Shown: positions 53,005-61,875, counted from the first letter of the stretch. The stretch: DNA of 64,000 nt from Pedobacter kyonggii (GCF_004310665.1 NZ_SIXF01000010.1:62001-126000); one strand, 5' to 3'. A program made the numbers and translations. The notes: generated from the sequence alone by a model not told the origin.

Positions 53005-55083
53005 ATGAAGAAATTATTCATTATAGCTGCAGTTTCCTTATTGGCTCAAGGTATTTCAGCACAAACAATAGATCGAAGCCACAAACCAAAACCAGGCCCC
53101 GCACCCGTTATTACCGTTGGCGATCCTGTTATTTACAAATTAGCAAATGGCATAACTGTTTTGGTGGTAGAAAACCATAAACTACCTAAAGTAGCAGCAA
53201 GTTATAGTATCGATGCAGGTCCTATTACTGAAGGTGCTAAAGCAGGTGTAGTAGGCTTGATGGGCAGTATGCTAAACGAAGGAACTACAACTAAAACAAA
53301 GGCACAATTTGACGAAGCGGTTGATCAGCTTGGTGCTGATGTAAGTGCAGGGGCATATGGGGGCTCTACTTCTGCTTTAACCCGTTATTTCTCTCAAGCA
53401 TTTGCGTTAATGGCCGAGAGTATCCGTAAACCTGCTTTCCCTGCAGAATCTTTCGAAAAACTAAAATCGCAAACCATTACGGGATTAAAATCTAACGAGA
53501 AAAGTGCAAAAGCCATTTCAGCACGTGTAGTAAATGCATTGGCTTATGGCAAAAACCATCCATACGGGGAGTTTGAAACTGAGGCTTCTATCACAGGCAT
53601 TACTTTAGATGATGTTAAAGCAGCTTATAAGAAATACATTACCCCATCTAGAGGTTACTTAACCTTTGTAGGCGACATTAAACCAGAAGCAGCAAAAGCT
53701 TTGGCAGAGAAAGCCTTTGGCGATTGGAAAGGAACTGCTTTAACCTTGCCTGTACTTGCTAAAGTTGCCAATCCTGCCAAAACAGAAGTTGACATCATTA
53801 ATGTGAACAATGCTGTTCAATCTGAAATTACAGTTGTGAACTTAATCGACTTACCGATGAGCAGTCCTGATTATTTCCCAATATTATTGGCGAACCAAAT
53901 TTTAGGTGGTGGTGGTGAATCAAGATTATTCGATAACCTGCGCGAGAAACATGGCTTTACATATGGTGCGTATTCTAGCACAGGTTCTGGTCGTTTCCAA
54001 TCTAAATTTTCGGCCAATGCAGCCGTTAGAAATGAGAAAGTTGATAGTGCAGTGGTAGAATTTTTAAGAGAAATTAACACGATCCGCACCACAAAGGTAA
54101 CTGCTGATGAATTACAGAATGCGAAAAATCTTTTCAACGGATCGTTTGCACTGGGATTAGAAAACCCGGCGCGTACTGCAGGTTTTGCGAGCAATATCTT
54201 AATTAATAACTTACCTAAAGATTTTTACCGCACTTATTTACAAAAGATTAATGCCGTAACAACCGACGATATTTTAAGAATAACCAAAAAATACTTTAAC
54301 CACGATAATACACGTATTGTTATTGTAGGGAAAACGGATGCATTTGCAGCAGGTTTAACCAAAGCAGGTTTTAAAACACAGGTTTATGATAACTATGCCA
54401 ATGCGGTTAAAGCAACCGAAACTGCTGCAGTACCAACAGTTGCACCTGCAGAAATTATCAAAAACTACATTAAAGCCATTGGCGGTGAAGAAGCCATCAA
54501 AAAAATCACTTCATTACAGCAAAATGGCGAAATGGAAATGCAAGGCCAAAAGCTTACGGTTACCATTAAAAACATGGCACCTAACTTAAGCAGTATGGAA
54601 ATTTCTATGGGCGGCCAAACGGCGATGAAACAGGTTTACAATGGTAAAACAGGTTATGCGATGCAAATGGGGCAAAAAGCTGAATTAACTGGCGATGACC
54701 TGGCTGAAAAGAAAGATGATAAAGGTTATGGCGGTCAACTATACTATGCAACTGATGGAACTAAAATTGAATCTGCAGGTACGGCAAAAGTAGGTACTGC
54801 TGATGCTTTTAAATTAAATATCACTTCTCCTTCAGGCAAAAAGAAAACTGAATATTATGACACCAAATCGGGTTTACTTTTAAAAGACGAAAGTACCACT
54901 ACCAAAGGTGGAGTTGAAATTAGTCAATCTACAGAATATTCAAACTACACGAAAGTTGGCGATGTGTTATTTCCGTTTACTTTAACTCAATCGGTGGCAA
55001 CCCCACAAGGCGCTCAGGAGTTTTCAGTTGTAATTAAAGACATTAAAGTTAATCCTCCGTTAAAGGCTGAAGATTTTAACTAG
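53005..55083 (+). CDS. M16 family inactive partner with C-terminal LolA-like domain
   Basis: The 692-residue protein has a signal peptide ending 'GISAQ' and an M16 fold (about residues 30-465). The zinc motif position reads 'GVVGLMGSMLNEG' (about 81-93), so all three ligands are lost. The substrate-binding Arg/Tyr pair in 'LREKHGFTYGAYSS' is kept, as expected for the non-catalytic half of an M16B heterodimer. An extra C-terminal domain (about 475-692, 'IIKNYIKAIGGEEAIKKITSLQQNGEM') resembles outer-membrane lipoprotein-sorting (LolA-like) folds. It may bind lipids or hydrophobic peptides. Confidence 0.92.
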   Translation: MKKLFIIAAVSLLAQGISAQTIDRSHKPKPGPAPVITVGDPVIYKLANGITVLVVENHKLPKVAASYSIDAGPITEGAKAGVVGLMGSMLNEGTTTKTKAQFDEAVDQLGADVSAGAYGGSTSALTRYFSQAFALMAESIRKPAFPAESFEKLKSQTITGLKSNEKSAKAISARVVNALAYGKNHPYGEFETEASITGITLDDVKAAYKKYITPSRGYLTFVGDIKPEAAKALAEKAFGDWKGTALTLPVLAKVANPAKTEVDIINVNNAVQSEITVVNLIDLPMSSPDYFPILLANQILGGGGESRLFDNLREKHGFTYGAYSSTGSGRFQSKFSANAAVRNEKVDSAVVEFLREINTIRTTKVTADELQNAKNLFNGSFALGLENPARTAGFASNILINNLPKDFYRTYLQKINAVTTDDILRITKKYFNHDNTRIVIVGKTDAFAAGLTKAGFKTQVYDNYANAVKATETAAVPTVAPAEIIKNYIKAIGGEEAIKKITSLQQNGEMEMQGQKLTVTIKNMAPNLSSMEISMGGQTAMKQVYNGKTGYAMQMGQKAELTGDDLAEKKDDKGYGGQLYYATDGTKIESAGTAKVGTADAFKLNITSPSGKKKTEYYDTKSGLLLKDESTTTKGGVEISQSTEYSNYTKVGDVLFPFTLTQSVATPQGAQEFSVVIKDIKVNPPLKAEDFN

Positions 55084-55104
55084 TTTTTAGATAGATTTAT
55101 CTCG

Positions 55105-55143
55105 AAAGCCGTTACGATGTAAAATCGTAACGGCTTTTTTTAT
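55105..55143 (+). terminator. Terminator of the M16 pair
   Basis: AAAGCCGTTACGAT (55105-55118) pairs with ATCGTAACGGCTTT (55124-55137) across a 5-base loop, followed by a T run. It begins 22 bp after the stop codon. Confidence 0.92.
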
Positions 55144-55287
55144 GTTTTTTTTTATTGCAGGCAACCAATTGTAAAAAGCGTACGTAACGATTAAGATTTC
55201 AATAGAAATCATTAAAAAAGCCATAGTTATGGCAAAAACAGCAGTGATTTTTAACTAAACAGAACATAAACCTTAAACTACTGAGGC

Positions 55288-55476
55288 ATGATAGCAAAAA
55301 AACAAGTTATCGCAATTCTATTTGCTGCATTTCTGATCATGTTATGCCTATCGGTAAAAGCAAAAAACAATTCGACTATAGCCGAAAAAAATTTCCATTG
55401 CCCTGCACAACAATCAAATATGAGAATAATAGAAATGAATCTACCACCAGTTTTAATCTTAACTAAATACCTATGA
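55288..55476 (+). CDS. Possible small secreted peptide, translationally coupled to cytochrome c
   Basis: This 62-codon ORF starts with ATG at 55288. It encodes a signal-peptide-like N-terminus (basic start, hydrophobic stretch to about residue 22, then 'SVKAKNNS') and a short remainder with one Cys ('FHCPAQQS'). Its stop overlaps the cytochrome c start by ATGA, the arrangement of coupled genes. I do not recognise the peptide. It could be a real small protein of the redox module or just a leader ORF. Confidence 0.4.
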   Translation: MIAKKQVIAILFAAFLIMLCLSVKAKNNSTIAEKNFHCPAQQSNMRIIEMNLPPVLILTKYL

Positions 55477-55841
55477 AAAAACAAAATTCAATCTTTTTAT
55501 TAGCCGCAATTACGGCCTTGCTTTTTGCCTGCTCTAAAAAACAAGCAGAAGAATTAAAGCCCGAGACACCAACCCCCAATGGCCCAACACCTGTAACCAC
55601 TGCGAATGTAACCTACACAAATTTTGCCGGAGCACTGTTTCAAACTAAATGTAATAGCTGTCATGGACCTAATGGAGGAATGAAAGGGGTATGGGCATTA
55701 AATGGTTTAGCCTCTATAAAAAATGATGCACGCGTAGCTAATTCGGTTTTGGTTACTAAAACAATGCCTAGAGGCGGGTCTTTAACCGCAAGCGAAAGGG
55801 AGCTATTACAAGCCTGGGTTGATAAAGGTATGCCAGAATAA
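55473..55841 (+). CDS. c-type cytochrome lipoprotein
   Basis: The 122-residue lipoprotein has a lipobox 'LLFAC-SKKQ' and a Pro/Thr-rich linker. A single heme-binding site 'FQTKCNSCHGPNGG' follows at about residues 57-70, with the distal Met in 'TKTMPRGGSLT' and a C-terminal 'ERELLQAWVDKGMPE' helix as in planctomycete-type/small cytochrome c domains. It should be an electron carrier tethered to a membrane. It starts the compact redox module and overlaps the small upstream ORF by ATGA. Confidence 0.92.
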   Translation: MKKQNSIFLLAAITALLFACSKKQAEELKPETPTPNGPTPVTTANVTYTNFAGALFQTKCNSCHGPNGGMKGVWALNGLASIKNDARVANSVLVTKTMPRGGSLTASERELLQAWVDKGMPE

Positions 55842-55907
55842 TAAATATAGATTAAACCTAAGTCAAGAGTCAAGATGGTTTCATTAAAAATTTAAATAAA
55901 TACACCG

Positions 55908-56450
55908 ATGCAAAAACTACTTTTCACTTTAATAGCCCTGTTATTATGCACAGGCATAAAAGCGCAGATATGGGTAAGTAAAAACGTCACTTCTTCATTT
56001 TTCTCTTCAACACCCATTGAAGATATTGATGCGCTAAGCAAAACAGGCGCTTCGGCCCTCAATATCAAAACCAACGAAATCATTTTCAAAATCAACAATA
56101 CTTCTTTTCAATTTAAGAAAAAGTTGATGCAGGAACATTTTAACGAAAACTATATTGAAAGCGACAAATACCCAACTTCTGATTTTAAAGGAAAAATTAT
56201 AGAACAAATTGATTTTTCGAAACCAGGCACTTATCCAATCACCGTTAAAGGGAACCTTCAAATCCATGGAGTCACCAAAGAATATCAGGTTAAAGGTTCG
56301 CTGGTTATTACAGCTGATGAGGTAAAGGCTACTTCAGCTTTTAATGTAAAAGTTGCCGATCATGGGATCAAAATCCCAACAATAGTTTTCAAACAAATCG
56401 CAGAAATAGTGCTGGTAAAAATGACCGCAACCTATCAACCTAAAAAATAA
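55908..56450 (+). CDS. YceI family lipid-binding-fold protein
   Basis: The 180-residue protein has a signal peptide ending 'GIKAQ' and a YceI lipocalin-like barrel. 'VSFFSSTPIEDIDALSK'-like strands, 'FHFKKKLMQEHFNENYIESDKYPTSDFKGKI' and 'VKGNLQIHGVTKEYQVKGSL' type segments are clear. YceI proteins bind isoprenoid or fatty molecules in the periplasm. In this module it may hold a quinone-like ligand near the cytochrome and Rieske proteins. That idea comes from gene order only. It lies 66 bp after the cytochrome gene. Confidence 0.93.
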   Translation: MQKLLFTLIALLLCTGIKAQIWVSKNVTSSFFSSTPIEDIDALSKTGASALNIKTNEIIFKINNTSFQFKKKLMQEHFNENYIESDKYPTSDFKGKIIEQIDFSKPGTYPITVKGNLQIHGVTKEYQVKGSLVITADEVKATSAFNVKVADHGIKIPTIVFKQIAEIVLVKMTATYQPKK

Positions 56451-56456
56451 AATCTC

Positions 56457-57404
56457 ATGAAATATCATCTAAAATCACTTTTATACTTGTTTGTCCTTTG
56501 TTTACCAATAGTTGCTTCTGCTCAGGATTCGCTTGAAAATGCATTGCAGATGCCTGTAGAAAAAAAGAATGTAAAGGCCACATTTAAAGCAACCAAACTC
56601 ATTAACATACAAACCAATGAAACCATTTACAAAAATGAGATGGATTTCAGGGTGGACCACCGGTTTGGAGATATTGCCGGATCTGGAGGCGGGATTAAAA
56701 ACTTTTTTGGTCTGGATCAATCTACCGATATCCGCATCGGTTTCGATTATGGGATCAGTGATAAACTTTCTGTAGGCATAGCTAGGGCAAAAGGCGCCGG
56801 AGTAGTTACACAATTGTACGAAGGAAACTTAAAATATCGGCTACTGGAACAAACAGATGATGAAAAAGTACCCGTAGCGGTAACATTGTTTGGCAGTACA
56901 ACCATTGCAGCCGTAAAAGCTTCAACTGATCCGACAGCGGTGAATGCTTACAGCAAATTCCAGGATCGTTTGACCTATGTAGTGCAAGCTGTAATTGCCC
57001 GTAAATTTAATTCGAATTTCTCAATGCTGGTCATGCCATCGTACGTACACCGCAACTTTACTGTTTTTGGGGATGAAAATGACCTGTTAGCATTATCCGT
57101 TGGTGGGCGGATCAAACTGACCAAACGCATGGCTTTTGTTGCTGATTATACCATTCCATTTAGAAATAAAGATAAAAAGGCTTACCTCGAATCTACCTCC
57201 GGAAATCAATTATATAATACGCTTGGTGCCGGACTGGAGTTTGAAACTGGCGGACACATTTTCCACCTTAATTTCACCAATGCCACGGCCATACAGGAAT
57301 CGCAATTTATTACCGATACCAATACTTCCTGGCTTAAGGGACAATACCGTTGGGGCTTTAGTATTGCCCGAAGGTTCTCTTTCGATAAGAAGAAAGCAAA
57401 GTAG
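56457..57404 (+). CDS. DUF5777 outer membrane beta-barrel protein
   Basis: The 315-residue protein has a signal peptide ending 'IVASAQ', a short linker and a beta barrel with 'NIQTNETIYKNEMDFRVDHRFGDIAG', 'IRIGFDYGISDKLSVGIAR' and a C-terminal 'GQYRWGFSIARRF'. This is the DUF5777 pattern of outer-membrane barrels of unknown function. It is 6 bp after yceI and 35 bp before the Rieske gene. In the module it may be an outer-membrane pore or scaffold for the redox lipoproteins, which is inference. Confidence 0.9.
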   Translation: MKYHLKSLLYLFVLCLPIVASAQDSLENALQMPVEKKNVKATFKATKLINIQTNETIYKNEMDFRVDHRFGDIAGSGGGIKNFFGLDQSTDIRIGFDYGISDKLSVGIARAKGAGVVTQLYEGNLKYRLLEQTDDEKVPVAVTLFGSTTIAAVKASTDPTAVNAYSKFQDRLTYVVQAVIARKFNSNFSMLVMPSYVHRNFTVFGDENDLLALSVGGRIKLTKRMAFVADYTIPFRNKDKKAYLESTSGNQLYNTLGAGLEFETGGHIFHLNFTNATAIQESQFITDTNTSWLKGQYRWGFSIARRFSFDKKKAK

Positions 57405-57439
57405 ATCAAATTCAACCAAAAATAAAAACCGAAACAATT

Positions 57440-57892
57440 ATGGAACGTAACGAATTTATCAAATCATTGGGACTGGGTGTTGCCATGGTTTGCACCGGAG
57501 CTTGCTTTTCTGCCTGCGGTAAAAAAAGCGATGCACCAGAACCTGGCAAACCAAATGGTGGTGGTGTTCCTTCTGGTACCACCGCAAGTGTAGATCTAGC
57601 TACGCAATTACTAAGCGTTGGTGCATCTATCACTGTAAACAGCATATTGTTTATCCGTACTGCAGCGGGGAATACCAGCACCTCATTTGCGGCTACACAA
57701 GCAATTTGCCCACATCAAGGCGGTGCATTAAGTTTTATCCAGGCCAGCAATTACATTCAATGTGGCTTACATAGTTCGAGATACACCACTTCGGGCAGCA
57801 TTTTGGCCCAACCTAATGATGGTGGCACTACCAGTGCATTAAAAGTTTATCCGCTTACTGTTTCAGGAAATACACTGACTGCCACAGCTTAA
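57440..57892 (+). CDS. Rieske [2Fe-2S] lipoprotein
   Basis: The 150-residue protein has a Tat-less N-terminus with a lipobox-like 'CFSAC-GKKS' (about Cys31), a Pro/Gly linker and a small Rieske domain. Both cluster-binding motifs are intact: C-P-H-Q-G (about residues 92-96) and C-G-L-H-S (about 112-116). It lacks a membrane helix, so it is not a bc1 subunit; it is a separate electron carrier held by a lipid. It ends the module cytochrome c - YceI - DUF5777 - Rieske. Confidence 0.93.
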   Translation: MERNEFIKSLGLGVAMVCTGACFSACGKKSDAPEPGKPNGGGVPSGTTASVDLATQLLSVGASITVNSILFIRTAAGNTSTSFAATQAICPHQGGALSFIQASNYIQCGLHSSRYTTSGSILAQPNDGGTTSALKVYPLTVSGNTLTATA

Positions 57893-57909
57893 GCTTTGTT
57901 TTTAAGGGT

Positions 57910-57941
57910 AAAGCAGTATCGTAATTGGTACTGCTTTTTTT
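57910..57941 (+). terminator. Terminator of the redox module
   Basis: AGCAGTA (57912-57918) pairs with TACTGCT (57929-57935) across a 10-base loop, followed by TTTTTTT. It begins 17 bp after the Rieske stop codon. Confidence 0.88.
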
Positions 57942-57951
57942 ATGGTAATGA

Positions 57952-59094
57952 TTAAACAGTTACATTCTGCCCTTTTACATCAAATGCATCGCGTAAGCCT
58001 ATGGCCAACACATTAAAGGCATAAACAGTGAACATAATGGCTAAGCCGGGCAAAACAGCTAAGTAGGCTGCATCCATAATGATATAACCATAATGTTCTT
58101 TAATCATACTCCCCCAACTGGGCATAGGTGGTTGAGCGCCAAAGCCTAAAAAGCTTAATCCTGTTTCCAGCAATATGGCTGATGCAAAATTAGATGAAGC
58201 AACAACTAAAATTGGCCCCGCGATGTTCGGTAATATATGTTTAATAATGGTTCTGCCCGTGCTAAAACCCAAGGCTCTTGCGGCCTCCACAAATTCGACT
58301 TCTTTTAAAGCCATTACCTGTCCGCGCACCAACCGGGCTACATCTACCCAGGTTGATAAGCCTACTGCAATAAAGATCTGCCAAAAGCCTTTACCCAAAG
58401 CGAAAGATATCGCAATAACGAGCAGTAACGATGGTAGTGACCAAACAACATTCATAAACCAGCTGATTGCTGCATCTACACGGCCACCAAAATAACCCGC
58501 TATGGCACCTAAGCTTACCCCAATAAAAAGAGAGATGAGAACAGCCATTAAACCTACCGATAGTGAAACACGGATGCCTAAAATCAATCGGCTTAATAAA
58601 TCACGTCCGTAAATATCAGTTCCTAAAATATAAGTCTGTTTGTAGATATTGTTTTTCTCGAAAAGCAATTGTGGGGTACCTATTTTTGAGGGCAATACGC
58701 AAGAAGGGCACAAATCCTTCAGTTCATATTTCGTTTCTTTTGCTTTTTCATCGTTACCAATATATTCCTGCACAAAAACTGACTGGTCTTTGATCTTGTA
58801 CGAGGTAATCGGGATACTTTTAAAAGTTGGTGTTTGCCCATTGAGCATCCGCTCAAAAAAGTTAAGTTTTTCTACTTTAGGGTTATTGCTAACAATTAAA
58901 AACGTAAATGTACTTCCGGGTTTCTTTTTGTTTAACTGGAGAATCTGAACGTTCGCATTCGGAGAATCATCAGGCATAATTAAATAACCCAAAATACCTA
59001 TAACCATCAAAAGCAATATAAAGACCAACCCGCCGAAGGCAAATTTATTCCGCTTAAACTTTAACCATACTTTTTTTGATGGGCTATTATCCAT
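57952..59094 (-). CDS. ABC transporter permease (Dpp/OppC type) with large periplasmic insert
   Basis: The 380-residue permease has one N-terminal membrane helix (about residues 20-40), then an insert of about 110 residues with a Cys pair ('LCPSC'). The standard five-helix permease domain follows. The 'GTDIYGRDLLSRLILGIRVSLSVG' start and the EAA loop 'VEFVEAARALGFSTGRTIIKHILPNIAGPI' are clear. Such permeases move dipeptides, oligopeptides or nickel. No ATPase, partner permease or binding protein gene is next to it, so partners must be encoded elsewhere. Its ATG overlaps the GT2 stop by one base. Confidence 0.92.
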   Translation of the reverse strand: MDNSPSKKVWLKFKRNKFAFGGLVFILLLMVIGILGYLIMPDDSPNANVQILQLNKKKPGSTFTFLIVSNNPKVEKLNFFERMLNGQTPTFKSIPITSYKIKDQSVFVQEYIGNDEKAKETKYELKDLCPSCVLPSKIGTPQLLFEKNNIYKQTYILGTDIYGRDLLSRLILGIRVSLSVGLMAVLISLFIGVSLGAIAGYFGGRVDAAISWFMNVVWSLPSLLLVIAISFALGKGFWQIFIAVGLSTWVDVARLVRGQVMALKEVEFVEAARALGFSTGRTIIKHILPNIAGPILVVASSNFASAILLETGLSFLGFGAQPPMPSWGSMIKEHYGYIIMDAAYLAVLPGLAIMFTVYAFNVLAIGLRDAFDVKGQNVTV

Positions 59095-60230
59095 TATCTA
59101 ACCATTCTGCCTTTCCAATTGTATTTCCCACTGTTTCCTGCAATGCCGATGTACACCATATAAAGTACGTGCAGCACATTTAAAACAGGGATTAAAATGA
59201 GTAAACTGCGCCTTTTGGCGAAGCCGGTTACATCCCATAAAAATAAGGTTTCTAAAACCATTTTAACCAATAGTTGATAAAATGTGATCACCAAAAAACC
59301 CGGAATAAAAAGCCCGGTGATAAAATTTGCGAGAATAGAAAGGTTGAAGATCCAAATTAGTACCCCCAACACAATAATAGCCTTGTTTTTATAACGGGTA
59401 CTTTTCGAAGCCCAGCGTTTGCGCTGCTGTATAAATGCACTTAAGGTTTCTTTTGCATGGGTGTACACAATGGCTTCTCTATTTTTAAGGAAACCGATCT
59501 GATCCGGATATTTGGCTGCAATTTTATGCAACAACAGCTCATCGTCGCCTGATGCCAGGTCATCTATTCCCTGGAAGCCACCAACTTCATAAAAAGTTAC
59601 TTTTTCGTAGGCCAGATTTGCACCGTTACAGGTTGATGGCTCCTTGTTTCCAATGGTAGAAGCTCCTAAGCCAATAAGATATAGAAACTCTAAGGATTGT
59701 AATCTTTCAAAGAAACTTTTCTCCTGAAAATAAGCTACTGGAGAGGAGATCATTTTATACTTTTTATCTTCGTACAGATTTACAATGGTAGCCAGCCAAT
59801 CGGGCCCCATCCTGCAATCGGCATCGGTGGTGATAATAAGATCGCCAGAACAAGTTCCTATTGCAGTTTGTATCGCCTTTTTTTTATATGAATTCAGCGC
59901 CCTATCTTCATTCAGCTTAATCAGTTTCACATTCCGGTCTGCATAGCTTAACACAATTTCTGCCGTACGATCGGTAGAATGGTCATCGATAATAATAATT
60001 TCGGTTAAAACCTTAGGATATCGCTGTGCAACCAGGTCATCAATGGCTTTGGCGATATTAGCTTCCTCATCCCTTGCGGCAACAATGATAGAAACTTTGG
60101 TTTGAGGATCGGAATCTTGTGGAGTAAAATAAACCAGGTTATGCCATCCTCTGATAAAATTAAGGACTAAAAAACCATAGATTAAGGTTAATGCAGCAGA
60201 TAAAAGACTAATTAGATTTAAGATTTCCAA
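59094..60230 (-). CDS. Family 2 glycosyltransferase, membrane-bound, probable TTG start
   Basis: The 378-residue protein has one N-terminal helix and a GT-A domain with 'VSIIVAARDEEANI', DxD-type 'ITTDADCRMG', 'GDDELLLHKI' and the 'QQRKRWASKS' motif seen in processive enzymes. Two or three C-terminal helices follow. It should transfer sugars to a lipid or polymer at the membrane. The frame starts with TTG at 60230 and no in-frame ATG lies nearby, upstream or downstream, before the conserved 'VSIIV' strand. It overlaps the end of the flippase-like gene by 23 bp. Confidence 0.9.
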   Translation of the reverse strand: MEILNLISLLSAALTLIYGFLVLNFIRGWHNLVYFTPQDSDPQTKVSIIVAARDEEANIAKAIDDLVAQRYPKVLTEIIIIDDHSTDRTAEIVLSYADRNVKLIKLNEDRALNSYKKKAIQTAIGTCSGDLIITTDADCRMGPDWLATIVNLYEDKKYKMISSPVAYFQEKSFFERLQSLEFLYLIGLGASTIGNKEPSTCNGANLAYEKVTFYEVGGFQGIDDLASGDDELLLHKIAAKYPDQIGFLKNREAIVYTHAKETLSAFIQQRKRWASKSTRYKNKAIIVLGVLIWIFNLSILANFITGLFIPGFLVITFYQLLVKMVLETLFLWDVTGFAKRRSLLILIPVLNVLHVLYMVYIGIAGNSGKYNWKGRMVR

Positions 60231-61206
60231 AAAAATTGAGTTTAAAAACGAAATAAGTGCCTAAGATAGCAGGAATTATAATATTTATGAGCCAAATACT
60301 TGCAGTACATGCAATAACAGCCACATGTTGATCAGTTACGTGTTTAAATAATTCAACAGCGGTAACACTCCTGATACCCACATCAAAAAGATCTAAAGAT
60401 GGTAATGCCGATTGTACCAAAAAGAGCAAACAGGTCATCATAATGATATCTGCATAATGCAAACCTGGTATCAACCAGATAAACAGAATGAAATATTGTG
60501 AGCTAAATACCAGATAACGGGCAAAACAATAAGTGATGATTTTGAATAACTCTCTTTTTCGGTATCGGCCTAAAATGCTGTAAAATTTCTTGTACTTCCT
60601 GGTGAATTTAATGGAGAGCAGAATCCCATTTAACCACCGGATGTTAAAGTAAAAGACCAGAAAAAACAGACAGAAAAACACCGCCAGAATTACCACTGCA
60701 ATAAACAGCACATGATCGACCGGGATAAAACGATAAACAAAAAAACAGGCCGCAATGGCTCCAAAAACATTCGTTAATACCAGTTGACCAATGCTGCCCA
60801 CACTCATGGCTACTATGCCCACAACCCTTCTTTTAGGCGACAGGAAAAACACCCTTCCTCCATACTCTCCTAGCCTGTTAGGCGTAAAAATAGCCAGTGT
60901 TAATCCGCAAAATACCGATTCGATAGCGCGATAAAAACCAATGGGCTCAATGTGGCTCATGAGGTATTTCCATTTCCCGGCCTCTAAAAACCAATTCACA
61001 AACATCAGTAACACCACGATACCAATTACGGTGATAATTTCTATCTGACGGATATCTTTTAACAATGTACTAAAATCGCGAAGATTTCTGTTCGCAACAA
61101 GCTTATGGTAAATGAACCAAAAGGCAAATACTACAATTGCAGCTTTAATAAGAAATGATAATATTTTTTTGTTCTTGCCTGTCAAGATTATCTTTTTAGT
61201 TTGCAA
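60208..61206 (-). CDS. Flippase-like membrane protein (LPG synthase TM domain family)
   Basis: The 332-residue protein has eight to nine helices and the lysylphosphatidylglycerol-synthase/UPF0104 family pattern: 'FLEAGKWKYLMSHIEPIGFYRAIESVFCGLTLAIFTPNRLGEYGGRVFFL' and 'VQSALPSLDLFDVGIRSV'. Such proteins move glycolipids across membranes, and the overlapping GT2 gene supports that. A stop codon lies just upstream of the TTG at 61206 and no ATG is near, so a non-ATG start (TTG at 61206, or 61185) is required. It is divergent from ruvC. Confidence 0.85.
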   Translation of the reverse strand: MQTKKIILTGKNKKILSFLIKAAIVVFAFWFIYHKLVANRNLRDFSTLLKDIRQIEIITVIGIVVLLMFVNWFLEAGKWKYLMSHIEPIGFYRAIESVFCGLTLAIFTPNRLGEYGGRVFFLSPKRRVVGIVAMSVGSIGQLVLTNVFGAIAACFFVYRFIPVDHVLFIAVVILAVFFCLFFLVFYFNIRWLNGILLSIKFTRKYKKFYSILGRYRKRELFKIITYCFARYLVFSSQYFILFIWLIPGLHYADIIMMTCLLFLVQSALPSLDLFDVGIRSVTAVELFKHVTDQHVAVIACTASIWLINIIIPAILGTYFVFKLNFFGNLKSN

Positions 61207-61226
61207 ATATGCTTAATATTGCTGTA

Positions 61227-61814
61227 ATGTTGAACGAAAAAAAGGAACGGGTTATTATGGGCATTGATCCAGGCACGGCGGTGATGGGTTATGGCGTAAT
61301 TTTAGAGAAGGGAAATAAAACAGAACTGATCAGTTTAGGGGTAGTTAAAATGACCCATTTAGATGATCCATTCCTTAAACTTCAACGTATATTCGAAAAA
61401 ACAGTGGTTTTGATCGATCAGTACAAGCCAGATGTTCTGGCCATCGAAGCACCGTTTTATGGAAAAAATATTCAGGTTTTATTAAAACTTGGCCGTGCAC
61501 AGGGTATCGCAATTGCAGCCGCGCTGTCGAGAAATATCTCGGTTACTGAATATTCTCCGCGTAAGATCAAACAATCCATTACAGGCAGCGGAAATGCCAC
61601 GAAAGAGCAAGTAGCGGCTATGCTGCAACGTTTGTTAAACTTTAAAGAAACACCAGAGTTTTTAGATGCTACTGATGGATTGGCAGTAGCAGTTTGCCAT
61701 TCTTTTCAAAAAATTACCACAGGGGGGAAATCTAAAACCTATTCGGGCTGGGAATCTTTTGTAAGCGATAACAAAACCAAGGTTAAAGGTTTAGCGGTTA
61801 AGGCGAAGAAATAA
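61227..61814 (+). CDS. ruvC: Holliday junction resolvase RuvC
   Basis: The protein (195 residues) is the RuvC endonuclease that resolves recombination junctions. Active-site acids are visible: first Asp in 'MGIDPGTAVMGYGV', Glu in 'VLAIEAPFYGKN', and the C-terminal 'FLDATDGLAVAVCH' Asp pair. Length is normal, with a basic C-terminal tail. ATGs at 61209 and 61227 are possible. The later one is preferred because homologues begin a few residues before 'ERVIMGIDPGT' and it leaves space for the divergent gene's start. Confidence 0.96.
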   Translation: MLNEKKERVIMGIDPGTAVMGYGVILEKGNKTELISLGVVKMTHLDDPFLKLQRIFEKTVVLIDQYKPDVLAIEAPFYGKNIQVLLKLGRAQGIAIAAALSRNISVTEYSPRKIKQSITGSGNATKEQVAAMLQRLLNFKETPEFLDATDGLAVAVCHSFQKITTGGKSKTYSGWESFVSDNKTKVKGLAVKAKK

Positions 61815-61815
61815 A

Positions 61816-61842
61816 TATCGGTTGATGACTCACCAACCGATA
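61816..61842 (+). terminator. Hairpin after ruvC
   Basis: TATCGGTTG (61816-61824) is complementary to CAACCGATA (61834-61842) with a 9-base loop, directly after the ruvC stop. It lacks a T run, so termination is uncertain. Confidence 0.4.
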
Positions 61843-61875
61843 GAAAGCGAATGACGATGACAGGTTACGAGGTAT

